This document shows positions 33,321 through 41,834 of a stretch of 49,036 nucleotides of DNA, piece by piece. This DNA comes from Bacteroidota bacterium (GTDB lineage Bacteria > Bacteroidota > Rhodothermia > Rhodothermales > UBA10348). A program made the position numbers and the translations under genes. The notes beneath the pieces are model-generated. The model ran no database searches and was not told the DNA's origin. It saw only the letters and a program-made list of their open reading frames with translations. Each line of letters opens with the position of its first letter. Position 1 is the first letter of the stretch. Location of the stretch: positions 1 through 49,036 of the forward strand of contig JAJCYR010000083.1 in the NCBI GenBank assembly GCA_029262775.1. Reading direction: 5' to 3'.

Positions 33321-33758
33321 ATGAAAGCAGCATATAGCGAAAATCTTCCTGCGGCATTGCTCATTGCCCGACTGTGTCTTGGACTCATGTTCTTCCTGTT
33401 GGGTTGGCACAAGGTCTTCGCTATGGGACCCATGGCGCATGCGGAGAGTGCGTTCGTTGAGCCGTTTGCGGACACGTTCCTCCCGGCGTGGTTGTTATGG
33501 GCCGGGGGTATCGCCATTCCGTTCATTGAGCTCACAGCCGGAGGATTGATCCTGATCGGATATCGGCGGCGTTCGGCACAGATCATGCTTGCATTGGTAC
33601 TCGTTGCCGTCATCTTCGGTCACATGCTCGCCGACCCATTTTACGGCTTCCACTCCCACGTCATGCCCAGACTTTTGCTGCTACTGTTCATCATGGCCAT
33701 CCCTCCGAACCAGGATCGCTTCAGTTTGGACGAATGGCTTTCACGTTCAAGAGGGTAG
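33321..33758 (+). CDS. DoxX-family membrane protein
   Basis: A 145-residue protein from ATG 33321 with four membrane helices. The DoxX pattern is clear: LLIARLCLGLMFFLLGWHKVF in TM1, LLWAGGIAIPFIELTAGGLILIGYRRR in TM2, and LALVLVAVIFGHMLADP in TM3, where the Gly-Trp-x-Lys and Pro-Phe-Ile-Glu motifs are typical. DoxX proteins are linked to quinone-dependent oxidation or redox stress, often without proven activity. It converges on the aldehyde dehydrogenase gene. The minisatellite lies directly upstream and replaces any normal ribosome-binding site. Confidence 0.85.
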   Translation: MKAAYSENLPAALLIARLCLGLMFFLLGWHKVFAMGPMAHAESAFVEPFADTFLPAWLLWAGGIAIPFIELTAGGLILIGYRRRSAQIMLALVLVAVIFGHMLADPFYGFHSHVMPRLLLLLFIMAIPPNQDRFSLDEWLSRSRG

Positions 33759-33818
33759 GTTTTCCGTTGTCCGGTGGGCCCCGGTAGAGCCCGATCATGA
33801 CTTCCGGATGCCGCCGCC

Positions 33819-35288
33819 TCAGTACACCAGCAGCCGCGGCTCGGTCATGTCCTCCATGGCGTACTTCAGTCCTTCGCGGCCCAGACCGCTGTCCTTCACG
33901 CCGCCATACGGCATGCTGTCTATCCGGAAGCCGGGCGCGTTGTTGATCATGACGCCGCCCACTTCGAGTTCGGCGTGCGCCTGCTTCACGTGACTGAAAT
34001 CATTGGTGTACACGCCCGCCTGCAGGCCGTAATTCGATTCATTCGCACGCCGAACAGCGTCGTCAAACGTTTCCACGTTTTCAATGGTCGCCACGGGACC
34101 AAAAACCTCGGCGCAGTTCACTTTCATGTCGCCCGTGGCGCCCGTGATCAGTGTTGGCTCGAAAAGGTTGTGCTCGGCGTCCACGATCTTCCCGCCCGTC
34201 AGCAGCTCGGCACCGCCGTCAATGGCCTCCCGGACCCAACTCTCGATGCGCTCCAGATGCCCCTTGTCGATAATGGGGCCTACCAGCACGTCTGCATCCT
34301 TGGGGTTGCCCACTTTCAGTTTCGCGATCTCTTTCACGAGCGCGGCCTGGAACGCGTCGTGCGCCTTGCCAACGGTAAAAATGCGCTGCGTACTGATGCA
34401 CACCTGGCCAGCATAGATGTACGCGCCAACGGCTACCGTCTTCGCAGCCGCATCCAGGTCGGCGCTTTCGTCGATGATCACTGCTGCATTGCCACCGAGC
34501 TCAAGGGCTACCCGCTTCTTCCCGCAGATACTTTTCAGGTACCAGCCAATCTTGTCACTGCCGGTGAAACTGAGCATCGCCATCCGCTCATCCTTCACCA
34601 TCTTCTCGGCGACCGGGATGTCGCATGCCATGGCGCTGACAACCCCCGCCGGATAGCCAGCCTTCTTGATGAGCGTCGCGAGCGCCATCGTGCTCAGCGG
34701 CGCCTGCGGCGCTGGCTTCACAATCACCGGGCAGCCCACCGCGAGCGCCGGAGCCACCTTGTGCAGCACCAGGTTCAGCGGAAAGTTGAACGGTGTTATG
34801 CACGCAATGGGCCCGATCGCGTGCCGGGTGGTGAACGCAATCCTGCCTTCACCCGCTCCGAAATCGAGTGGCACCGTCTCGCCCCCGAATCGTAACGTTT
34901 CGGCCGCGGCCGTCCTCACCGTCGTAATGCAGCGTCCGATCTCGTTTTGAGCGTAGCTGAGGGGTTTGCCGCCTTCCTCCACAATCAGGGCAACCAGTTC
35001 ATCCTTGTGTTCGGAAATCAGGTCGGCAAGCCTGTCCAGCCTGGCACTCCGCTTGCCAGCCGACCACCGGCTGAACGACGGAAATACAGCGACGGCAGCC
35101 TGAATGGCACTCTCCATCTGCTCCTCCGTGGCGTTCGGCAACCGGGCCAATTCATGGCCCGTGTACTTGTCCAGTACAGGATTGAACGATCCATCGCCAA
35201 CAGATACCCACTCATCGGCAATGAAATTGGCGTCGTGGTACAGCCCGTTACGAGTTGCGGTATTGGAATTTGTCTGTGTGTGGCTCAT
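33819..35288 (-). CDS. NAD(P)-dependent aldehyde dehydrogenase
   Basis: A 489-residue ALDH. Catalytic residues are visible: N168 in TPFNFPLN, E263 in ALELGG and C297 in AGQVCISTQRIF. The cofactor fold has FTGSDKIGW. The AGQVCISTQR motif resembles the lactaldehyde/glyceraldehyde/succinate-semialdehyde group. It is the last gene of the amine operon and overlaps the C45 gene by 4 bp, so it is translationally coupled. With an aminotransferase and decarboxylase in the same operon, an amino-aldehyde or semialdehyde substrate is likely; that is inference. Confidence 0.93.
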   Translation of the reverse strand: MSHTQTNSNTATRNGLYHDANFIADEWVSVGDGSFNPVLDKYTGHELARLPNATEEQMESAIQAAVAVFPSFSRWSAGKRSARLDRLADLISEHKDELVALIVEEGGKPLSYAQNEIGRCITTVRTAAAETLRFGGETVPLDFGAGEGRIAFTTRHAIGPIACITPFNFPLNLVLHKVAPALAVGCPVIVKPAPQAPLSTMALATLIKKAGYPAGVVSAMACDIPVAEKMVKDERMAMLSFTGSDKIGWYLKSICGKKRVALELGGNAAVIIDESADLDAAAKTVAVGAYIYAGQVCISTQRIFTVGKAHDAFQAALVKEIAKLKVGNPKDADVLVGPIIDKGHLERIESWVREAIDGGAELLTGGKIVDAEHNLFEPTLITGATGDMKVNCAEVFGPVATIENVETFDDAVRRANESNYGLQAGVYTNDFSHVKQAHAELEVGGVMINNAPGFRIDSMPYGGVKDSGLGREGLKYAMEDMTEPRLLVY

Positions 35289-36250
35289 GATAGAATAGGT
35301 GTGATGACGCGTTCTTCGAAGTCGTCGAAGCCGAACGTGACGTGCTCAGAGGGCCAGTATATGTCGACCTGGCCCTTCAACGGGTCGTACGCGGCGGTAT
35401 ATATGGTGCCGAACGTTCCGTGATAGTCGTTATTGAACAATGGGCGCCGCAGAAAGTGCTGGATCAGCGCGGGGCGGTCCTGGTACGGATCGTCAAGCAG
35501 CGCATCCAGGGACGCCTTGCGCTCGACGGACTTGCTCTCGGCGGCATGCTCAACCCACTCGGCGCCCATCTGGTGATTCGTGCACGTTGCCTCGTCGGTC
35601 ACGACCGGCGCGGCGTCCGGTGCCAGATGGACGGTCGCGTGCTGGCTGGCGCCGTCGAGCATTGTGAGGCTGTAGGCCATATGGACCGGTAGCCCCCTCA
35701 GGCGTTCGCACGCCTGAGGCACGGTCGTGCAGGTTTCCAGCAGATAGCGAACGATCAGCGGAATTCCGAAGCCCTGTCCGACGGACTTGCGACCACCGAA
35801 AGCCAGGCAGATGGCCAGGCCGTCCGCATTCATGCCGTCGAGCAGCCCCCAGGTGCCTTCGGATACGCCCATGACCGGTCGTACCCACTGCGTGCGTGAA
35901 ATCACGCCTTCAAGAAGGCGTGGATCGAAGTCGTAGTTGCGGATGAGCGCCGGTTCGGAACCCGTCCACGCCATCTGCGAGCAGCCCGCCATATATCGCG
36001 GTGGATCTACCATGGACAGGAAGCGGGACGTCACATCATCGTGGCCCCCCAGCGAGCACAGGCGCTCATAGGTCTCGGCGAGTTCGGGCATGTGCCGCAC
36101 CAACCGGACCCGACTGGTTTCAAGGTCCGTCCGCGCATCCACGCCTTCCCCCAGAAACCAGCGTTTGTACGACGGCCATACCCTCTCGAAACGGCGTCTC
36201 CACTCGTCTCCAGGTACTGCCTCGTTGATCATCTCGAACTGTATGTGCAT
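35285..36250 (-). CDS. C45-family autoproteolytic Ntn acyltransferase/hydrolase
   Basis: A 321-residue protein like acyl-CoA:6-aminopenicillanic acid acyltransferase (peptidase family C45). The N-terminal 89 residues end at YMAG and the putative nucleophile follows as C90 in GCSQMAW, where autocleavage G89/C90 would expose it. Later motifs are IRNYDFDP, GLLDGMNADGLAICLAFGGRK and ATCTNHQ, the usual Ntn-hydrolase strands. The family makes or breaks amide bonds. It overlaps the ALDH gene by 4 bp and lies 3 bp after the ATP-grasp gene, so ligase and hydrolase are made together. Confidence 0.85.
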   Translation of the reverse strand: MHIQFEMINEAVPGDEWRRRFERVWPSYKRWFLGEGVDARTDLETSRVRLVRHMPELAETYERLCSLGGHDDVTSRFLSMVDPPRYMAGCSQMAWTGSEPALIRNYDFDPRLLEGVISRTQWVRPVMGVSEGTWGLLDGMNADGLAICLAFGGRKSVGQGFGIPLIVRYLLETCTTVPQACERLRGLPVHMAYSLTMLDGASQHATVHLAPDAAPVVTDEATCTNHQMGAEWVEHAAESKSVERKASLDALLDDPYQDRPALIQHFLRRPLFNNDYHGTFGTIYTAAYDPLKGQVDIYWPSEHVTFGFDDFEERVITPILS

Positions 36251-36253
36251 GCA

Positions 36254-37735
36254 CTACATCAGTTTGAAGGCGCCGAAGTCAGCGGCAGTGGCTTCCTGCG
36301 CGGCAATCGCGTCCGGCGCACCGGTCTTGTACATATTCCGAATGGCTGTGAGCCATTTCTTCGACCGGGCGTTCAACTTGAAATCGTCGGTCATAAGCCG
36401 TCCACGCGTCACAAGAATGCCCATGTCGGCGCCTTCATAGACCCAGTCCCCTTTCCGGGTAATGCGCAGGAAGAAGGCCTCGTTTTCGCTTTCCACCGCA
36501 CGACGGTGCGTGTCCATGCGGGAGTAGGTCACCGTGCCGTCATCGTTCATTTTGTAGATGCCGGACCGGGGGGCCTCGGTGACCTTCTCTACGACATCGT
36601 CGGTGTGTTTGATGATCATCTGCCCCCACCCATCGATGTTCTCCTTGCGCGCCCAACGAGCATTGAGCTGCTTCACATTGAGCTCGTACGGCACGTCCAT
36701 CCATTCAAGGATGTGGAACATGAACAGCGGGGCATCGGCCAGCGCAAACACGGCGTGGTTTGTAATGGAACTGGCACCGGTAATGCGTGGGTTCAACTCC
36801 CCAAGGTAGACTTCCCTGGTATCCTGATCGATAAGGAAATCGAGCTCAAAATATCCCTTGTAGCCTTCCTTCCGTAGCTGGTCGCCGAAGAGGTTGGTGT
36901 ACTTGCGGGCTTTGCGGCGAATATCGCGCGTAAAAACGTCGGAATAGATCTCGTTTCCACACCATCCTCCTTTGTACGGAGTGAGCTCCTTGAAGCCCAC
37001 CAGTTCTGTCATGAGCGGGGCCACAATGGTACCGTGGCGCGTAACGCAGGCTTCAATCGCCGAACCGCGACAATTGATGCGCTTCATGATCTTCACCTCC
37101 TTCTCCTTCTCGATCTCCTCGGCGTGCTTGTTGTAGTCCGCCTCATTGGAGATGAAAAACGTGGTGTGGCCGGAGTCGCCAAACGGCGTTTGGACCACGA
37201 GGTGATCGCCGAGCTCCCTGGACACCTTGCGCAGGTGTTTGAAGTCCTTGACCTTTGACAGGACATAGGGCACGCACGGAACCCCCGCCTGTTCGGCGAC
37301 GCGGTTTGTATGCACCTTGTTGTCCAGCAACGTGCGCATCTTTGCGGGCGGAAAACAGACGTCCAAGCCGAGCTTCTTCGCAAGCCGCTCGGTCTTCTCA
37401 TCGAACATCAGGAACAGCACCTTTCCGGCTTTTCCGTCATGCCGGCGATTGCGGATGACCTGAACCACCTCGTTGTGCTCCAGCAGGTAGTTGTTGATAT
37501 CCTCGATGCCCTGGAACTCGTCGTGCGGCAGTTCCTCCTTCGGACTGAACGCATTGGGATGCAGCCCGTCGAAACATTCGATGTACGTGATGTACTTGAA
37601 TCCCTTTATCCATTCATCGGCGCCGAGCAAATTGAAATTCGTCGCGCTGACAAAGTAGATGGGCATCTCGTTCCGCTGGAAGAACCGGCGAATATCAGAA
37701 ATTCCGCGCAGTATGGGTGGTGTCTTCTTGGTCAT
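36254..37735 (-). CDS. ATP-grasp carboxylate-amine ligase-like enzyme
   Basis: A 493-residue protein. An N-terminal Rossmann-like region (about 20-110) is followed by an ATP-grasp core: MRTLLDNKVHTNRVAEQAGVPCVPYV, the lysine-loop region HLVVQTPFGDSGHTTFFI, and the metal-binding segment YFELDFLIDQDTREVYLGELNPRITGASS, with E and N ligands in GELNPR. These enzymes join a carboxylate to an amine through acyl phosphate. Homologues are often called biotin carboxylase, but there is no biotin carrier here. Substrates cannot be read. It lies 10 bp after the decarboxylase gene. Confidence 0.85.
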   Translation of the reverse strand: MTKKTPPILRGISDIRRFFQRNEMPIYFVSATNFNLLGADEWIKGFKYITYIECFDGLHPNAFSPKEELPHDEFQGIEDINNYLLEHNEVVQVIRNRRHDGKAGKVLFLMFDEKTERLAKKLGLDVCFPPAKMRTLLDNKVHTNRVAEQAGVPCVPYVLSKVKDFKHLRKVSRELGDHLVVQTPFGDSGHTTFFISNEADYNKHAEEIEKEKEVKIMKRINCRGSAIEACVTRHGTIVAPLMTELVGFKELTPYKGGWCGNEIYSDVFTRDIRRKARKYTNLFGDQLRKEGYKGYFELDFLIDQDTREVYLGELNPRITGASSITNHAVFALADAPLFMFHILEWMDVPYELNVKQLNARWARKENIDGWGQMIIKHTDDVVEKVTEAPRSGIYKMNDDGTVTYSRMDTHRRAVESENEAFFLRITRKGDWVYEGADMGILVTRGRLMTDDFKLNARSKKWLTAIRNMYKTGAPDAIAAQEATAADFGAFKLM

Positions 37736-37745
37736 TTCGTTTTGT

Positions 37746-40478
37746 TCACTTGGTGGTTGGTCGGCCCGCCATGGCGGTTCCGGTCTTTTGGCGGCCGAGC
37801 GCTGAATCTGTGAAGATGCGTAGACCCAGTTCGTGCTCGTAGCCGTGGATTTCCTTCACGTCGAGCGCAATCAGAAAGGCCAGAATCTCTGGACTCAGGA
37901 CTTGCCCCGGAACCAGGACTGGAAAGCCGGGAGGGTAGGGAATCACGAATGATGCCGAAACGATTTCGCGCCCTGACTCCATGAGCCCATCGCATTCCGC
38001 CAGGGTGGCGTATTCGCAGCGGTCGTCCCTGTACGCAAGAAAATAGGCTTCGCGCAGGTTACCTCCTGGAAGTCCGGGAATGGCCTGGAATGACGCGTGG
38101 AACCGGCTGAAATCGGGCAGCGGAGGGACATCGTGCGTAAGCGATCGAATGCGGGCGGTCTGCAACGACTGTTCCTCGCGGCTCATGGATTCCTGTCCGC
38201 TTTCGAGCTCATCGACAATGTTCAGAAGAACCCGGATCAAGTAGGCGACGGATCCCCGTGTGGTCCCGATGTTCGTCATGAACAGCACCGTATTGCGGGA
38301 CGTCTTGTTGATCTGGATGCCGAATTTATCCATAAGGAACCGGTTCTTGAACGTATCGCCGTCCACGCCGGTCCTCCCGACAAACAGGTTGATCTTCGTG
38401 GGGTCGAGCACCAGATCGTCGTGGGCCCACGCATTATCCATCCGGTTCCAACCGGTCTTTTCATTGTAGTAATGATCCAGCCCGGACGACCGGTACTCGG
38501 CGGGTATCAGGTCTCCCGTCCTGAGCACGTCGAAATACTTCCGCAGCCTGGGATGGTCGGTGATCTTGGCACGCAGGAGCATGGCCAGTTCCACGCTTTT
38601 TTCGACCAACTCGTATCCCTCGAACTCCACCTGCCGGCGCCCGACATCCAGAGACCCGAGAATCTGGTAATTGGGCGACGTACTGAGGTGCGTCATGTAG
38701 GCTTCATGGAACGATGCTTCGGACCGGCGCTGGAAGTCCTCGTCCCAGATATGGATCATGGATCCCTGTCTGAACGATGACAGCGTCTTGTGGGTGCTTT
38801 GGGTCGCATACACCCTGATGCGCACCTTGTCCGGATCGGGCATACCCGAAATCGGATCGGTACCCGCGGTTTCCGCGCGTGCTGCGGCGTAGGCTTCCCG
38901 ATACGACGCTGAGCGGTATTTTTCGGACAGTTTCTTCGCGACGCTCATGGCCGTACGCTGCCGGTACATGTGCGAGAAGCCCGCAAAGCCGAACCACGCC
39001 TCATCCCACAAAAAGATGATGTCAGGCTTGATGGCGAGTACCTCCTCCATGACGCGCTCGACGTTGTACACGAGGCCGTCGAAGGTGCAGTTCGTCAACA
39101 GGAGCATTTTGACGCGGTCGAGCCTCCCGGCCGCAGCCAGCGCCCGGATCTTTTCCTTGATGTGGGCAATGGGAACGGCCCCGTACATGGAGTATTCTGG
39201 AAGCGGATATGAGTCCAGATACACAGGGTAGGCGCCCGAGAGCACCAGGCCGTAGTGGTGGCTCTTGTGACAGTCGCGATCGATCAAGACCAGGTCACCC
39301 GGCTCCACCAGCGCCTGCACGACCACTTTATTGGACGTGCTGGTGCCGTTCGTGACAAAAAATGTCTGTTGGGATCCAAACGCTCTGGCGGCATCTTCCT
39401 GGGCCTTTTTCAGGGTCCCGGTCGGCTGCAGCAACGAATCGAGCCCACCGGTAGTCGCGCTGGTTTCGGCCAGAAACATGTTTCGGCCATAAAATTCGCC
39501 GAAGTCACGGATCCAGCGAGACTTGAAGACCGAGTTGCCCCGCGAAATCGGCATGGCGTGAAAGACACCCGTCGGCTTTTTGCTGTGCTCCTTCAGTGCG
39601 GAAAAGAATGCCGTCGCATAGCGCTCCTTGATGCCGCGCAGGATGGTCAAGTGGAGCTCCTGGATGTCCTCCCTGCGATAAAAAATGCGGCGGAAGGTCT
39701 GGATGGTGGAGTCCTTCAAGTCCGAAACTGGCGTATCGGTCACATAGTAACGATCCATCTCGGGCCGGAATTTCGCAAGCAAACTGCCCAGCACGGGACC
39801 GCGTTCACTCTCAGTCAGTTTCTTCAGTTCCGGGTCCAGAACTGGTCCAATGAACTCCTGCAGCAGCCCTGTCGCATTCTCCGAGGCAAAGGACGGGCCG
39901 TACCGGATTACACACGCCTGGATATTCGTATTGAGGAGCAGCGCAATGAGCGCATCCTGAAACGTCCGCGCAACAATGACGTCGTAGGCGAACTCTTCCT
40001 GCGAATCCCGGATTTCGGAAAAGGTCTTCTTCAGGTTCAGCTCGTCCCGCGCCGACATGTTGTCAACGAACAGTACCTCGAAATATTTCTGACTGCCTCC
40101 TTCCCGGCTGTCCGCTTCTGCCCGTTCTTCATCCTCCTTGAGCGCACCGAGTGAAATCTCCGGATCGCTACGAAATGTTTCGCTGCTCAGGTCCCGGACA
40201 AAGCCTCGGACCGCGTGGGAGAACGACACGATTTCCTGCTCCGCCAATCGTTCCCGGAGCCGCCGAACAGCAAAAACGCCCGGGAAAGCCCAATACTGTT
40301 CCAGGATTTCGAGGTCATTCAGCAGGCGCGATACCTTTTTCACGTCGGCACCGCCCGGTTCTGCTGCCAGTTCGCCGGCCATCAGTTTCAGCCGGTTCCA
40401 CGTATGACTGCGCAACCGGGAGACATTGAAATGAACGGCCTTTGCCTTGGAAGTTTTTGAGATATCGATTCCCCTCAA
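37746..40478 (-). CDS. Orn/Lys/Arg decarboxylase, PLP fold type I, large form
   Basis: A 910-residue protein. An N-terminal region (about 1-300) includes a CheY-like wing domain (FEVLFVDNMSARDELNLKK). The PLP domain has the TFFVTNGTSTSNKVV motif, FLWDEAWFGF and the Schiff-base K564 in ATQSTHKTLSSFRQG. The C-terminal domain ends with PPGFPVLVPGQVLS. AdiA/LdcC/SpeC have about 710-760 residues, so this form has about 150 extra, mainly N-terminal. The substrate could be arginine, lysine or ornithine. It begins within the last codon of the VOC gene (4-bp overlap). Confidence 0.92.
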   Translation of the reverse strand: MRGIDISKTSKAKAVHFNVSRLRSHTWNRLKLMAGELAAEPGGADVKKVSRLLNDLEILEQYWAFPGVFAVRRLRERLAEQEIVSFSHAVRGFVRDLSSETFRSDPEISLGALKEDEERAEADSREGGSQKYFEVLFVDNMSARDELNLKKTFSEIRDSQEEFAYDVIVARTFQDALIALLLNTNIQACVIRYGPSFASENATGLLQEFIGPVLDPELKKLTESERGPVLGSLLAKFRPEMDRYYVTDTPVSDLKDSTIQTFRRIFYRREDIQELHLTILRGIKERYATAFFSALKEHSKKPTGVFHAMPISRGNSVFKSRWIRDFGEFYGRNMFLAETSATTGGLDSLLQPTGTLKKAQEDAARAFGSQQTFFVTNGTSTSNKVVVQALVEPGDLVLIDRDCHKSHHYGLVLSGAYPVYLDSYPLPEYSMYGAVPIAHIKEKIRALAAAGRLDRVKMLLLTNCTFDGLVYNVERVMEEVLAIKPDIIFLWDEAWFGFAGFSHMYRQRTAMSVAKKLSEKYRSASYREAYAAARAETAGTDPISGMPDPDKVRIRVYATQSTHKTLSSFRQGSMIHIWDEDFQRRSEASFHEAYMTHLSTSPNYQILGSLDVGRRQVEFEGYELVEKSVELAMLLRAKITDHPRLRKYFDVLRTGDLIPAEYRSSGLDHYYNEKTGWNRMDNAWAHDDLVLDPTKINLFVGRTGVDGDTFKNRFLMDKFGIQINKTSRNTVLFMTNIGTTRGSVAYLIRVLLNIVDELESGQESMSREEQSLQTARIRSLTHDVPPLPDFSRFHASFQAIPGLPGGNLREAYFLAYRDDRCEYATLAECDGLMESGREIVSASFVIPYPPGFPVLVPGQVLSPEILAFLIALDVKEIHGYEHELGLRIFTDSALGRQKTGTAMAGRPTTK

Positions 40479-40873
40479 TTTTTGGAATGCAGGGCCAGAC
40501 GATTTCCCTCCGTGTCCATGAAGAGGGCAAAATACCCGGCCTTCTCACTGATGAGTGTTTTGGACATGACAACGCGGCCACCTGCGGCATCCACCTTGGA
40601 GAGCACATTGTCCAGGTCGTCGCCGCCGTTGAGATACAGCAACGGTCCTACACTGCTGGGAACGCACCCAGGGCCTACTACGACGGCACCTCCAATCCCT
40701 TTTGTTGCGGGAAACAAGGCCATGACAAACTCGCTGGTGGCCGTGACATCCATGTTGATGCCATAGATCTCATTGTAGAACCCGGTCGCCCGGTCAATGT
40801 CGAGTGCGGGTATTTCGAACCAGGTAGCATAGTCATAGTCCCGCAGTGCGGATTTTTTTACGGTAGATCCCAT
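40475..40873 (-). CDS. VOC-family (glyoxalase/bleomycin-resistance fold) protein
   Basis: A 132-residue protein with the two beta-alpha-beta-beta-beta modules of the vicinal-oxygen-chelate fold: YATWFEIPALDIDRATGFYNEIYG in the first and LLYLNGGDDLDNVLSKVDAAGGRV in the second, ending GYFALFMDTEGNRLALHS. Typical metal ligands (His in the first strand, Glu at the end) are not clearly complete: TWFEI and DTEGN are present without the first His. It might be an accessory or substrate-binding protein. It is coupled to the decarboxylase by a 4-bp overlap. Confidence 0.88.
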   Translation of the reverse strand: MGSTVKKSALRDYDYATWFEIPALDIDRATGFYNEIYGINMDVTATSEFVMALFPATKGIGGAVVVGPGCVPSSVGPLLYLNGGDDLDNVLSKVDAAGGRVVMSKTLISEKAGYFALFMDTEGNRLALHSKN

Positions 40874-40897
40874 GTGCTGTCAGTAGTTGGTGTTCAA

Positions 40898-41824
40898 TTA
40901 AATACCCGGCGTAATCGGAGCCTCCACGTGTTCGATCTGGTCCTGGTGAATCTGAAGCTCGGTCAATTCGCGCAATCTGGTCGGCTTTATGAGCGGCCCG
41001 AGCGAATCCAGATACGGATGCTGGGCACCTTTTTCGTAGATGGTAAAGTTGCCCAGGTGATCGCGAAAGCTCTTCAGCGGCTGGCCCAGCCTGAGTAGGC
41101 CGAGTTCACGACTGCGGCGCACCCGTTCCACGTTGATTTCAATAGGAATCATTTCCTCATTTCCATCGGCTTGGTAGATCACGCGGCCGTCGGGCCCACA
41201 CACGACCGACTTCCCGCTTCCGCCGTCATCGAGCCCGTTGATATCGAAGAAGTAGCACTGGTTGATGGCCGCGGACGCGCGCGAAATGCTGAGTTCGATT
41301 TCACGGTCAATGGTGCCGGTCAGAGTCGGGTGCAGGATGACATCTGCCCCCATGACAGCCAGCGTACGCGTTGTCTCCGGAAACCACATGTCGTAGCAAA
41401 TGCTCACGCCGAATTTTCCGATATCCGGCACGTCGAAAACACAGAATTCCTCACCGCCCGTGACGCCCACTTCATACGGATAAAATGGAAACATCTTGCT
41501 GTATCGGGTCACCACATGCCCTTTTGGGTCAATCACACTGGCGGTGTTGTAGATCTTCCCATCCCGCTTCTCGAAAACGGATCCAGGAAGCAGCCAAATG
41601 CCATGTTTGGCCGCCATCGCGCTCATTTCGCGCTCGAAGTTACCACCCGGTAGTTCCTGGGCGTAGTACGTGAGCGGCCCATGCGCACAGAGCTCACTGA
41701 AGACCACCATATCCACCCAGGGATAGATATTCATCAGGATGCACAGCTTGAGCTTCATGGCCTCCACATTGCTGTGGGAGGCACTCACTTTCATCTGGAT
41801 TCCAGCAATTGAAAAAGGCTTCAT
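40898..41824 (-). CDS. Nitrilase-superfamily carbon-nitrogen hydrolase
   Basis: A 308-residue enzyme with the catalytic triad E44 (VVFSELCAHGP), K110 (RYSKMFPFYP) and C143 (SICYDMWFPE). A second glutamate context follows in the family. It resembles aliphatic amidases and N-carbamoylputrescine amidase (AguB) in general layout. The reaction is hydrolysis of an amide, N-carbamoyl or nitrile bond. It lies 10 bp after the aminotransferase gene and 24 bp before the VOC gene. In an operon with a basic-amino-acid decarboxylase, an N-substituted diamine is a likely substrate; this is inference. Confidence 0.9.
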   Translation of the reverse strand: MKPFSIAGIQMKVSASHSNVEAMKLKLCILMNIYPWVDMVVFSELCAHGPLTYYAQELPGGNFEREMSAMAAKHGIWLLPGSVFEKRDGKIYNTASVIDPKGHVVTRYSKMFPFYPYEVGVTGGEEFCVFDVPDIGKFGVSICYDMWFPETTRTLAVMGADVILHPTLTGTIDREIELSISRASAAINQCYFFDINGLDDGGSGKSVVCGPDGRVIYQADGNEEMIPIEINVERVRRSRELGLLRLGQPLKSFRDHLGNFTIYEKGAQHPYLDSLGPLIKPTRLRELTELQIHQDQIEHVEAPITPGI

Positions 41825-41834
41825 GGGTCGATGC

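Noticed and set aside
36254..37735. Biotin carboxylase
   Set aside because: ATP-grasp core only; no biotin carrier or carboxyltransferase in the operon, so a carboxylate-amine ligase fits better.
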